DNA from: a virus
Direction: 5' to 3' (one strand)
Length of the DNA stretch: 21,263 nt
Virus record (IMG/VR): IMGVR_UViG_3300029989_000510
Span: 1-21,263 of that record
Part shown: in pieces, positions 15,063 to 21,263 of the stretch
How positions within the stretch are numbered: the first letter of the stretch is position 1
Layout: every line of letters starts with the position of its first letter
Program-made: the position numbers and the translations under genes
The notes under the pieces: model-generated
Databases searched by the model: none
Told to the model about the DNA's origin: nothing
Seen by the model: the letters and a program-made list of their open reading frames with translations, nothing else

Positions 15063-17525
15063 ATGGCACTAACAAATGATTTTAGACAAAAAATACAAGA
15101 TGGAGCAACTACTTCAAGTGGGAGTGTTCAAAATAACCAACCATTAGATACAAAAGGTTTTAATGAGTGGGTGAACCCTACACCAAAAGCATCTGTAGTA
15201 ACGCAAGTGAAAGATATTGGTAATCAAATGGGTAATACTTATCAGGAAACAGCTAAGAACACAATAGAAAATGCTAAAACAGCACTTGGACCATCTCAAA
15301 CAGCAGATACCGGCAGTTTTGGTAGTAACTTTTTAGCTGATTTATCTAAAAGACTTTCTGCAACAGGACATATTGCCGGTGATATAGCCGGTGCAGCACT
15401 TGCTCCTGTTATGCATACAATCACAGCACTAATTCCACCAGAAATAAAAAAAGATTCTGAAGCAGCAGTAAATTGGGTAGCTGATAAAATAACAAATAGC
15501 CCACAAATTACAGAACACTTAAATAAAATAAATAATGCACTTGATGCAAACCCAGACCTTAAAAAATCTTTGATGTCTGACTTACCAAATGCCCTAGCAC
15601 TACTTGGTGGAAACAAAGTAAATGAATTAAATCCAGAAGTAAATATGGGTGGAGTAACCAAAGACTTAGGAACAATAAAAGATACTATTGGGAAAGTTCC
15701 AAGCAAGGTTCAAGGTGCTATAGATAATACATTAAAGACAGATGGTTCTAGTGGAGCAGGTAATATAAAACTAAACATTGCAAAAGGTAATGTAAATCCA
15801 CAACTTGAATCTTCTGCCGGTAGATTATCAGGAGATAATCCAGTTGCATCCTATGACACATACTTATCTCAATCTAAAAATGCTTTGAAAGACATTAAAG
15901 CCGACCCAGCAATATCAAGTGTTGGTGAAAAAATTGGTAATGCTTTTGAAAGCGTAATTAAAGAAAGAAGCAATGTTGGGAAAACTCTTGGAGATGAACT
16001 TAAAACAGTTGGAAAAAACAAAGTAAGTATAACTGAACCAAAAACAAACTTACTATCAGAATTAAAAGATAGTGGCCTTTCATATAACCCAAAGACTAAA
16101 CAGCTAACCTCATTTCAAGGTTCTAAATTTGCATCAGACGAAGTTGCAATGCTAGACAACTACCAAAAAGGAGTAAATGCACTTGGAGATACACCTACAG
16201 TATCACAAATAGATAATTTCATTTCAAAAACTCGAACAGAATTAGATTTAGCTAAGGGTAAAAGTGGGGTTACAGGTGCAACAAATGCAGAAAGAATAAT
16301 CAAAGGTAACTTAGCTAAATTAAGAGAATCTTTGGACCCATCAATTCCAGGTAATGAAGCACTTTCTAAATATTGGGAAGCTAATAAAAAATATTCAGAC
16401 CTTTCAGACTTTATAGAGGAAGGTTCTGGATTCTTAGGCAAGAAAACTCAATCAGGTGATTTTGCTAAAGATGCATCAATGGCCAAGAGTTCAGTTCAAT
16501 CAATTCTAAACAATGGTAAAAAGGACTGGATGGCTAGATTGGAAGATTTAACTGGTTACAAAGCAATTGATGATTCAGTTCTAGCACTTCAAGCGATGAA
16601 AGATGCCGGTGACTTTAGAGGTCTATCACTACTTCAAACAATGTCTGAATCCGGTATCCCTACATCCAAAGCAGGATTTGCACAAAAAGTAATTGACTTT
16701 GTAGCTAAGAAAGGTGGCGAACTTATTGCCGGAACACCAGAAGAACAGACTAGAGCATTCTTAAAAGATTTAGTAGATAAACAAGGCAAAACCGATTTAA
16801 AAGGTAAGGGAACTATCCCAGAAAATAGCATCAAACCAGTAGAGATGCCACCAGGACTAGATACTGAAACAAATAAATTACTAAGTAATTTAAAAGATGA
16901 AGCACAAAGGAGAAATTATGATTTTGAAAAAATATCAAATGAAGTAAAAGCAGCAATTGATAAAGTTCCTTCTGCCAAAGAATATGTTGATAGCCAATTA
17001 GATGAGGTAGTAAAGGGTGACAAAAATCTAATAGCAGTTAAAGCTCCAATAAAATCTTTCAATAGAACATTAGAAAAAACTATTCTTGAAGCAGAGGGTG
17101 GAGATATTGCAGATATAAAAGATTTAGCAAGAAATACAGTTATTCCATTAGATGATGCAGCTAAGGCATCAGCAATTTCTAAGATGGATGCAAGACCAGA
17201 TATATTTAGAAAGAAAATTCAAACACCAGAAAAATTTATGGGGTATGAAGGAATAATTTATAATATAAAAACACCTGAAGGATTGATAGCTGAAACACAA
17301 GTAGTATCACCTAAAATGATTTATGGAAAAATGCCAGAGGTAGATGCAAGAAGATTTTTGGGAGATGAAATGTATAATCAAATAGAAAAGGAAGTTGGAG
17401 TTAAGGGTGGAGAAGGACATATAATTTATGAAAACTTTAGAAAATTATCACCTACACAACAACTAAGTGCTAAGGGCCAGAACCTAATAAAAGAATCAAT
17501 GGACTATTATGCAAAATTAAGGTAA
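15063..17525 (+). CDS. Putative internal virion protein 2 with C-terminal RelA/SpoT-like nucleotidyltransferase domain
   Basis: The 820-aa product starts 4 bp after the previous gene. Residues 1-640 are mostly helical: a Ser/Thr/Asn-rich start, an Ala/Gly helical stretch at about 100-125 (HIAGDIAGAALAPVMHTIT), then long helices. The last 160 residues resemble the RelA/SpoT synthetase fold: Lys664-Ser665 and Arg668 in KSFNRTLEK, Asp687 in DIKDLARNTV (family DL-x-R), Gly727-Tyr728 in GYEGIIYNIKTPEG, Glu744 in AETQV (family vEiQ), and GHIIYENFRKL (family G-H-x-x-Y-E-x-x-R) near 785-795. In known synthetases the Asp and Glu equivalents bind metal and activate the acceptor. All these positions are kept, so activity is plausible. 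Versions of this domain are known from polymorphic toxins and large phage proteins. Position next to the other ejection-type protein suggests it is packaged and ejected. Domain assignment is by motif; packaging is inference. Confidence 0.65.
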   Translation: MALTNDFRQKIQDGATTSSGSVQNNQPLDTKGFNEWVNPTPKASVVTQVKDIGNQMGNTYQETAKNTIENAKTALGPSQTADTGSFGSNFLADLSKRLSATGHIAGDIAGAALAPVMHTITALIPPEIKKDSEAAVNWVADKITNSPQITEHLNKINNALDANPDLKKSLMSDLPNALALLGGNKVNELNPEVNMGGVTKDLGTIKDTIGKVPSKVQGAIDNTLKTDGSSGAGNIKLNIAKGNVNPQLESSAGRLSGDNPVASYDTYLSQSKNALKDIKADPAISSVGEKIGNAFESVIKERSNVGKTLGDELKTVGKNKVSITEPKTNLLSELKDSGLSYNPKTKQLTSFQGSKFASDEVAMLDNYQKGVNALGDTPTVSQIDNFISKTRTELDLAKGKSGVTGATNAERIIKGNLAKLRESLDPSIPGNEALSKYWEANKKYSDLSDFIEEGSGFLGKKTQSGDFAKDASMAKSSVQSILNNGKKDWMARLEDLTGYKAIDDSVLALQAMKDAGDFRGLSLLQTMSESGIPTSKAGFAQKVIDFVAKKGGELIAGTPEEQTRAFLKDLVDKQGKTDLKGKGTIPENSIKPVEMPPGLDTETNKLLSNLKDEAQRRNYDFEKISNEVKAAIDKVPSAKEYVDSQLDEVVKGDKNLIAVKAPIKSFNRTLEKTILEAEGGDIADIKDLARNTVIPLDDAAKASAISKMDARPDIFRKKIQTPEKFMGYEGIIYNIKTPEGLIAETQVVSPKMIYGKMPEVDARRFLGDEMYNQIEKEVGVKGGEGHIIYENFRKLSPTQQLSAKGQNLIKESMDYYAKLR

Positions 17526-17534
17526 AATAAAAGT

Positions 17535-17705
17535 ATGATATATTTCAATTCACAATTTCATGACAAAAAAGTTAGGATAGATACCGACAAAGATAAAGCC
17601 TATATCCTTTCTAATGGCAAAGAAACTGAAGCTCCAAGTGGAAGTAAAATAGTTGCTGATGCAATTATTGAAGGTGAAAAAATCTCTGAATCTGAATATA
17701 AGTAG
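17535..17705 (+). CDS. Small 56-aa protein, function unknown
   Basis: Frame from ATG at 17535 to TAG at 17703-17705. The product (MIYFNSQFHDKKVRIDTDK at the start) looks like a small beta-hairpin with alternating charged residues and ends acidic (EGEKISESEYK). It starts 9 bp after the previous stop; the leader has AAGG about 15 bases upstream, too far to be a normal SD. Codon use is like its neighbours. It is the last gene before the regulatory gap. No family recognised. Confidence 0.55.
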   Translation: MIYFNSQFHDKKVRIDTDKDKAYILSNGKETEAPSGSKIVADAIIEGEKISESEYK

Positions 17706-17722
17706 ATTTTATAAGGGTAAAG

Positions 17723-17731
17723 TTATCCACA
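17723..17731 (+). promoter_or_regulatory. Perfect DnaA-box word TTATCCACA
   Basis: The 9-mer equals the classical bacterial DnaA box. It lies in the 128-bp non-coding gap 17706-17833, 19 bp before the -35 box of a strong promoter. I found no second copy near it, so this does not look like a full replication origin; control of the promoter by host DnaA or chance are alternatives. Confidence 0.45.
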
Positions 17732-17749
17732 GTTTATTGTAAAGAAAAC

Positions 17750-17778
17750 TTGACAAATAAAGTGGATGGGTATATACT
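17750..17778 (+). promoter_or_regulatory. Strong sigma70-type promoter for the accessory block
   Basis: A perfect TTGACA at 17750-17755, a 17-bp spacer, and TATACT at 17773-17778 make this the best promoter match in the window. Start of transcription would be near 17785, leaving a leader of about 49 nt before the ATG at 17834. An inverted repeat, TAAGGGT (17712-17718) and ACCCTTA (17799-17805), flanks the promoter and the DnaA word. Confidence 0.75.
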
Positions 17779-17833
17779 AAGTATGTAATGGTTTGGTCAC
17801 CCTTACAATTATCAATCAATTAACAAAATTATT

Positions 17834-18445
17834 ATGAGAACATCATTTACACCAAACAGAGAGTTCTATACAAAGATTGCTTTAAGTAGAGGACTTGAGA
17901 AAGTTGAATCTAAAGGAAGCACAGAATTATTTTTGGGTTCAACCCCAGAAAAAATAGTCGCTATGGGTTTTAGTGGCAAAAAAGCTAAGTATGATTTCTA
18001 CATTAGCTTTAGAAAGGTCGAGGACAGAGAAAAATATATTAGTGATTGGTATGCAAGACTTGAATCTTGGGAAAATATAAAGGTGGCTAGAAAGACAGAA
18101 AGAACAAAGCCACACACATTGAAAGAGGGTGATATTCTTTATTCAAGTTGGGGTTATGAACAGACAAACATTAACTTCTATCAGGTTACAAAAGTTATAA
18201 GTGATAGAACAGTTGAAATAAGAGAAATCAAATCAAAGATATTGGATTCATCAAGTTATGGAACAGACACAGTTATTGCCCTTAAAAATGATTTCCTAAC
18301 TCCTAGAGGTGAATATGACAAAAGAGGTTTGCCAATGATAAAAAGACCATCAGCAAATAATACAATTGGACTTTCCAATTATGAATCAGCTTGGGTTTGG
18401 GATGGAAAACCTTGTCAGGAAACATCAGTCGGTTGGGGTCATTAA
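17834..18445 (+). CDS. Conserved hypothetical protein (phage/plasmid type), 203 aa
   Basis: First gene behind the strongest promoter. The N-terminal half is basic and aromatic (FTPNREFYTKIALSRGLEKV, KYDFYISFRKVEDREKYISD). The C-terminal half contains LKEGDILYSSWGYEQTNINF, then FYQVTKVISDRTVEIREIKS, a polar loop, and ends NYESAWVWDGKPCQETSVGW-GH. I recall this second half, with G-D-x-x-x-x-S-W-G-Y-x-Q-T-N and a final W-D-G-K-P-x-x-x-T-x-x-G-H, from uncharacterised proteins on many phages and plasmids; its function is not known to me. Early or accessory role is inferred from the promoter. Start AAATTATTATG, no SD. Confidence 0.65.
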   Translation: MRTSFTPNREFYTKIALSRGLEKVESKGSTELFLGSTPEKIVAMGFSGKKAKYDFYISFRKVEDREKYISDWYARLESWENIKVARKTERTKPHTLKEGDILYSSWGYEQTNINFYQVTKVISDRTVEIREIKSKILDSSSYGTDTVIALKNDFLTPRGEYDKRGLPMIKRPSANNTIGLSNYESAWVWDGKPCQETSVGWGH

Positions 18446-18469
18446 TATTAAATAATAATAATAAATACT

Positions 18470-18697
18470 ATGATAAACAAAATATACAAACTAATAGAAG
18501 ATAGAACATGGGATAAGGAAAATAATGGGGTGGCAGAAGTAAAATTTACCGGAACAGAAAATGAGTGCTTTGCGTGGATTCACAAAAACACTTCTTACTC
18601 ATTTGATTATGCACTTAAACATGGTGGTTATAAGTTGGTTGATGCAGGGAGGACAGAAGAAAAAATACTGTTTGGAAGTAATGGCAAGCGAATATAG
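18470..18697 (+). CDS. Hypothetical 75-aa protein
   Basis: The product has a strand-rich N-terminal part (AEVKFTGTENECFAWIHKN) and a helix-strand end (SFDYALKHGGYKLVDAGRTE). The pattern T-E-x-E-C-F-x-W-I-H-K followed by A-L-K-x-x-G-Y occurs, as far as I recall, in small phage and plasmid proteins found near the preceding type of gene; no function is known to me. It lies 24 bp after the 203-aa gene in a leader made only of A and T except one C (AAATACTATG), and is probably on the same transcript. Confidence 0.6.
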   Translation: MINKIYKLIEDRTWDKENNGVAEVKFTGTENECFAWIHKNTSYSFDYALKHGGYKLVDAGRTEEKILFGSNGKRI

Positions 18698-18752
18698 AAT
18701 TAGGTGCAAAAAAGTCGAAAATTATTAATGAATTAATGAATAAAAAAACAAT

Positions 18753-19085
18753 ATGAAAAGAACATTAGCAATAGATTTTGATGGAACAATCTGTAAAAAA
18801 CAACCATATGGAAATGGGATAATATATGAAACTCCAAATGATGGAGCAATAGAAAAAATTAATAAATTGTTTTATAGTTTTAGAATAGTAATATTCACCA
18901 CTAGACTTAATCCAGACTTAGAAGGAGATTTAGATTTTAAAAGAGAGCAAATAGTAAAATGGCTTGAAATGTATCAAATTAAATATGATGAATTAACAAA
19001 CAACAAACCACAAGCGTTTGCTTACATAGATGATAGGGCGATTAGATTTACAAACTGGCAAGATATTACTAACTATTTTATATAA
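18753..19085 (+). CDS. HAD-superfamily phosphatase, small, phage type
   Basis: The 110-aa product has the full set of HAD catalytic motifs: Asp8 and Asp10 in AIDFDGTIC (nucleophile and general acid/base), Thr49/Thr50 in VIFTTR (phosphate binding), Lys85 in NNKPQAF, and Asp93-Asp94 in AYIDDRAI (magnesium binding). It lacks a real cap domain, having only a short insert after DFDGT. The ending YIDDRAIRFTNW is typical of short phage and bacterial HAD proteins of unknown substrate; nucleotide or 5'-phosphate removal is possible. It is followed 1 bp later by the HTH gene, so the two are probably translated together. The 55-bp upstream gap holds tandem ATTAATGA units of no evident meaning. Confidence 0.85.
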   Translation: MKRTLAIDFDGTICKKQPYGNGIIYETPNDGAIEKINKLFYSFRIVIFTTRLNPDLEGDLDFKREQIVKWLEMYQIKYDELTNNKPQAFAYIDDRAIRFTNWQDITNYFI

Positions 19086-19086
19086 C

Positions 19087-19242
19087 ATGGACCCAATAAA
19101 AGAATTAAAAAATTACCTAAAAGGTAAAAGTATTACAAAGGCAGCTAAAGAACTCGGTGTATCACGCCAAACAATTTACAACTGGCTCAATGGAACTCAT
19201 AGTTTTACTCTCAAGAACTGGAAAAAACTTGCTAAAAACTAA
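19087..19242 (+). CDS. Small HTH DNA-binding protein, 51 aa
   Basis: The product consists of one helix-turn-helix: SITKAAKELGVSRQTIYNWL at residues 15-34, with the A-x-x-L-G-V-S turn and R-x-T-I-Y-x-W recognition helix of Cro/CI or transposase-type HTH proteins. The start at 19087 is chosen because it lies 1 bp after the HAD stop; an upstream in-frame ATG at 19030 would add 19 residues overlapping the HAD gene in another frame and not resembling the family. The protein is short but complete for a Cro-like regulator. An inverted repeat overlapping the promoter just downstream is a likely target (inference). Confidence 0.75.
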   Translation: MDPIKELKNYLKGKSITKAAKELGVSRQTIYNWLNGTHSFTLKNWKKLAKN

Positions 19243-19258
19243 ATAAAAGTTGTATAAT
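19229..19258 (+). promoter_or_regulatory. Candidate promoter for the terminal fibre gene
   Basis: TTGCTA at 19229-19234, an 18-bp spacer, and a perfect TATAAT at 19253-19258, starting inside the HTH gene's 3' end. Transcription would begin near 19265, about 27 nt before the fibre gene's ATG at 19292. Confidence 0.5.
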
Positions 19259-19277
19259 TATATTATATTCACAACTT
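19247..19277. promoter_or_regulatory. Possible operator: 7-bp inverted repeat over the -10 box
   Basis: AAGTTGT (19247-19253) and ACAACTT (19271-19277) are perfect inverted repeats around a 17-bp AT-only-but-one spacer that includes the -10 box and probable start point. This fits an operator for a dimeric HTH regulator such as the protein encoded just upstream. As RNA it could also form a weak hairpin, but no U-tract follows. Confidence 0.4.
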
Positions 19278-19291
19278 CAATATAAATAATT

Positions 19292-21263
19292 ATGCCAATA
19301 ATAAAAGGGTATGTGCCAAAAAAGAAACCAATAGAAACTCCTGATTTATCAGGCTCTATTGATAGTGTAATAAAAACTGTAGATACTCTAAATAATCTGA
19401 AACAATCCTTTGATAATAAGATAGAAGAAGTAGATACAGCAATAAATGAAACAAAGAAAGCTACAAAGGATGCAATTGAAACTATTGATAGCAAAGTAAA
19501 TGAATTTGAAAAGACAGCAGTAGAACTTATTAAAACTATCAATGGTATCCCTCACTTCAAAGGTGACCAAGGAAAAGATGCAGACCCAATAGACCAGGAG
19601 AAACTTATTAAAGATATTATTGCCAAACTTCCACAACCGGAAAAGATAAATGAGAAAGATTTAATCAGCAAAGTTATAAAGGCAATTCCTAGCAATAAAG
19701 CATCCCTAAAAATAATTCAGGAAAAATTTGAAACTGACCCAATGTCGATTATTGATAAAATAATGGCATTACCGGAAAATAAAGTTAAGTGGAAAACATC
19801 ACAAATAGATGGATTAGACCAAACAATTAGAGCCTTCCAATCACAACTTGGAAGGGGTTATTTGCATGGTGGTGGACTTTCTAAAGTATCAACAGATGCA
19901 ACTCTTAGTGGTAGTGGAACAGAAACAGACCCACTTAAAGTAGTAAGTGGTGGTGCTTCAGCATTTACAGACCTTACAGATGTTCCTCATACATACACAG
20001 GACAATCAGGTAAAGCAGCAGTAGTCAATGGAACAGAAGATGGTTTAGTATTTGCAACTGTTACTGGAACAGATGAAAAAGTAAAATATGATGCATCAGA
20101 CCCAACAGCAGGATATGTAGCAGATAAGATAGTGGCAGGAACTGGAATAAATATAGCAGAAGGAACAGGAGCAAATGAGAATAAACTTGTTGTAACAAAC
20201 TCTGCTCCCGACCAAACAGTATCTATAACAGGTACAGGTTCAGCAACAGTAACAGGAACATACCCAGACTTTACAATAGATGTTACAAGTTCAGGAGGAG
20301 ATATGCTTGCTTCCGTTTATGACCCAGCAGGAGGTTCTCAACAGGTGGCTTTTAATGGTCAATTAGTTGATTATGTATCTTACACAAATTCAACACAAGA
20401 TGTTAATCTAGGAACTTGGCATTTAGATTTTCTTAATACAGGAATTGTAGGCCCTACTTCAGGAGTAAGATGGTTTGATGGAAGTGGAACTAATATACAA
20501 GGACAGATTGAAGTAATAAATAATAATTTAATATTTCAAACTATTGGAGATAAAAGACAATCACTTAATTTTGATTTAACTAATGATAATTCATATACAT
20601 TCCAAGATGCTTCAGGAACAATAGCTTTTACTTCTGATATTACAGGAACAAATAGTGGAACAAATACAGGGGACCAAGTAGGGGATGGAGTAACTATAAT
20701 AGGTACAGGAACAACCTTAGACCCATTTGTAGCTGTAACAGGAGGAGGTGGAGATGTAGTTGGACCAGTTAGTTCCGTAGATGGTGGTGTTGCTTTATTT
20801 GATACAACTACAGGTAAATTATTAAAAGATGGTGGAGTTTTAGGAACTGCTGCATTTAGTGCAATAGGAGATTTTGCTACTTCAGCACAAGGAGCATTAG
20901 CTAACACAGCACTACAATCTCTTTCAGGGGCAGCTATTCTTGGAGGTATTGCAGGAGGACAAACATTAAATGGTGGAACTCTTACAACTCAAAATCTTAC
21001 ACTTAGAGCTAATGCGGCAAACTTAACAACAGGACAGGTAAATATTACAACTTCATTGGATGCTTCATCAACATCAGCAGCTTCACTAACAACAGCAGGA
21101 GGATTAGGAGTTGCTAAAAGAATATGGGCTACCGATATGACACTAACAAATCTTCCAACACTAGGAGGAACCGCCTTAACTACAACTGCTGCCAAATTAA
21201 ATTATCTTACAGCAGCAACAGGAACAACTGGTACAAACACAACTAATATTGTCTTCTCTACTT
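19292..21263 (+). CDS. Putative tail fibre protein, 3' end beyond window
   Basis: The frame is open from ATG at 19292 to the window end (657 codons plus one base). Residues 1-120 hold a coiled coil (TVDTLNNLKQSFDNKIEEVD, AINETKKATKDAIETIDSK) and one short collagen-like step (FKGDQGKDAD). Residues 185-225 have GGGLSKVSTDATLSGSGTET then DPLKV, a turn-rich motif common in fibre shafts. From about 220 on it is Thr/Gly/Ala-rich and beta-like, with GTNSGTNTGDQVGDG and, near residues 500-560, DTTTGKLLKDGGVLGTAAF and LNGGTLTTQNLTLRAN, repeats typical of phage fibres. A chaperone or receptor-binding tip may lie beyond the window. The distal part breaks several of the short-word rules of the rest of the window. 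Role is inferred. Confidence 0.65.
   Translation, partial: MPIIKGYVPKKKPIETPDLSGSIDSVIKTVDTLNNLKQSFDNKIEEVDTAINETKKATKDAIETIDSKVNEFEKTAVELIKTINGIPHFKGDQGKDADPIDQEKLIKDIIAKLPQPEKINEKDLISKVIKAIPSNKASLKIIQEKFETDPMSIIDKIMALPENKVKWKTSQIDGLDQTIRAFQSQLGRGYLHGGGLSKVSTDATLSGSGTETDPLKVVSGGASAFTDLTDVPHTYTGQSGKAAVVNGTEDGLVFATVTGTDEKVKYDASDPTAGYVADKIVAGTGINIAEGTGANENKLVVTNSAPDQTVSITGTGSATVTGTYPDFTIDVTSSGGDMLASVYDPAGGSQQVAFNGQLVDYVSYTNSTQDVNLGTWHLDFLNTGIVGPTSGVRWFDGSGTNIQGQIEVINNNLIFQTIGDKRQSLNFDLTNDNSYTFQDASGTIAFTSDITGTNSGTNTGDQVGDGVTIIGTGTTLDPFVAVTGGGGDVVGPVSSVDGGVALFDTTTGKLLKDGGVLGTAAFSAIGDFATSAQGALANTALQSLSGAAILGGIAGGQTLNGGTLTTQNLTLRANAANLTTGQVNITTSLDASSTSAASLTTAGGLGVAKRIWATDMTLTNLPTLGGTALTTTAAKLNYLTAATGTTGTNTTNIVFST

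Noticed and set aside
18698-18752. Tandem ATTAATGA units as iterons
   Set aside because: Only two adjacent copies in a very AT-rich gap, without other origin features.
19030-19086. N-terminal extension of the HTH gene to ATG at 19030
   Set aside because: It would overlap the HAD gene's catalytic end in another frame; the ATG at 19087, 1 bp after the HAD stop, gives a complete HTH protein.
20536-21195. Long open frames on the - strand (20536-20907, 20989-21195)
   Set aside because: They lie opposite the Thr/Gly/Ala-rich fibre gene, whose codon pattern leaves the reverse frame open; products are Val/Pro/Ser low-complexity and resemble no protein.
1-21263. Recoded genome with UGA as Gly or Trp
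   Set aside because: No gene contains an in-frame TGA and all reach TAA or TAG with table 11; TGA avoidance alone does not show reassignment.
1-21263. tRNA genes or CRISPR arrays
   Set aside because: Gaps are short (at most 128 bp) and contain no cloverleaf-like sequence, no GTTCRA T-loop word with paired arms, and no spaced direct repeats.

Overview
The window is a 21.3 kb piece of an AT-rich (about 35% G+C by eye) tailed-phage genome with every recognisable gene on the + strand. It runs from the 3' end of a large terminase gene through the head and tail morphogenesis cluster and stops inside a fibre gene. There is a portal, a scaffold and a major capsid gene, but no tape measure, tail tube or tail sheath. 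The tail part holds an adaptor-like protein, a beta-helix spike-like protein, a nozzle/hub-like protein and two long helical proteins of the internal-virion/ejection type. This points to a short-tailed (podovirus-like) phage, probably known only from metagenomes.

Layout: terminase C-terminus (1-456); portal (516-2552); a small-gene block with a Lys-rich protein, a 38-aa gene and a free-standing HNH endonuclease (2572-4117); a promoter plus two-hairpin leader (4122-4208); scaffold, decoration protein and major capsid protein (4215-6395), followed by a hairpin; structural and tail genes (6472-13094); two ejection-type proteins (13103-17525), the second ending in a RelA/SpoT-like nucleotidyltransferase domain; a small gene; a 128-bp regulatory gap with a perfect DnaA-box word and a textbook sigma70-type promoter; a short accessory block of two conserved hypotheticals, a HAD phosphatase and a 51-aa HTH protein (17834-19242); and a fibre gene cut by the window end (19292-21263), behind a promoter overlapped by an inverted repeat.

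Host: none of the 22 starts has a Shine-Dalgarno sequence; genes begin in an A/T context, often TATATG. The promoters look like classical -35/-10 sites with 17-18 bp spacing, not the Bacteroidetes type. All 22 stops are TAA or TAG, none TGA, and no gene has an in-frame TGA. The host is therefore a bacterium with ordinary sigma70 promoters but little SD use, possibly a candidate-phyla-radiation lineage; this is inference only.

The strongest unexplained signal is in the short words. By eye the window contains no GATC, only three GTAC (all in the last 1.1 kb), about a quarter of the expected CpG, and yet about 43 CCGG, so almost a third of all CpGs lie in CCGG. This suggests restriction or methylation pressure from the host. 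The most interesting protein feature is the RelA/SpoT-like domain on a probable ejected virion protein.
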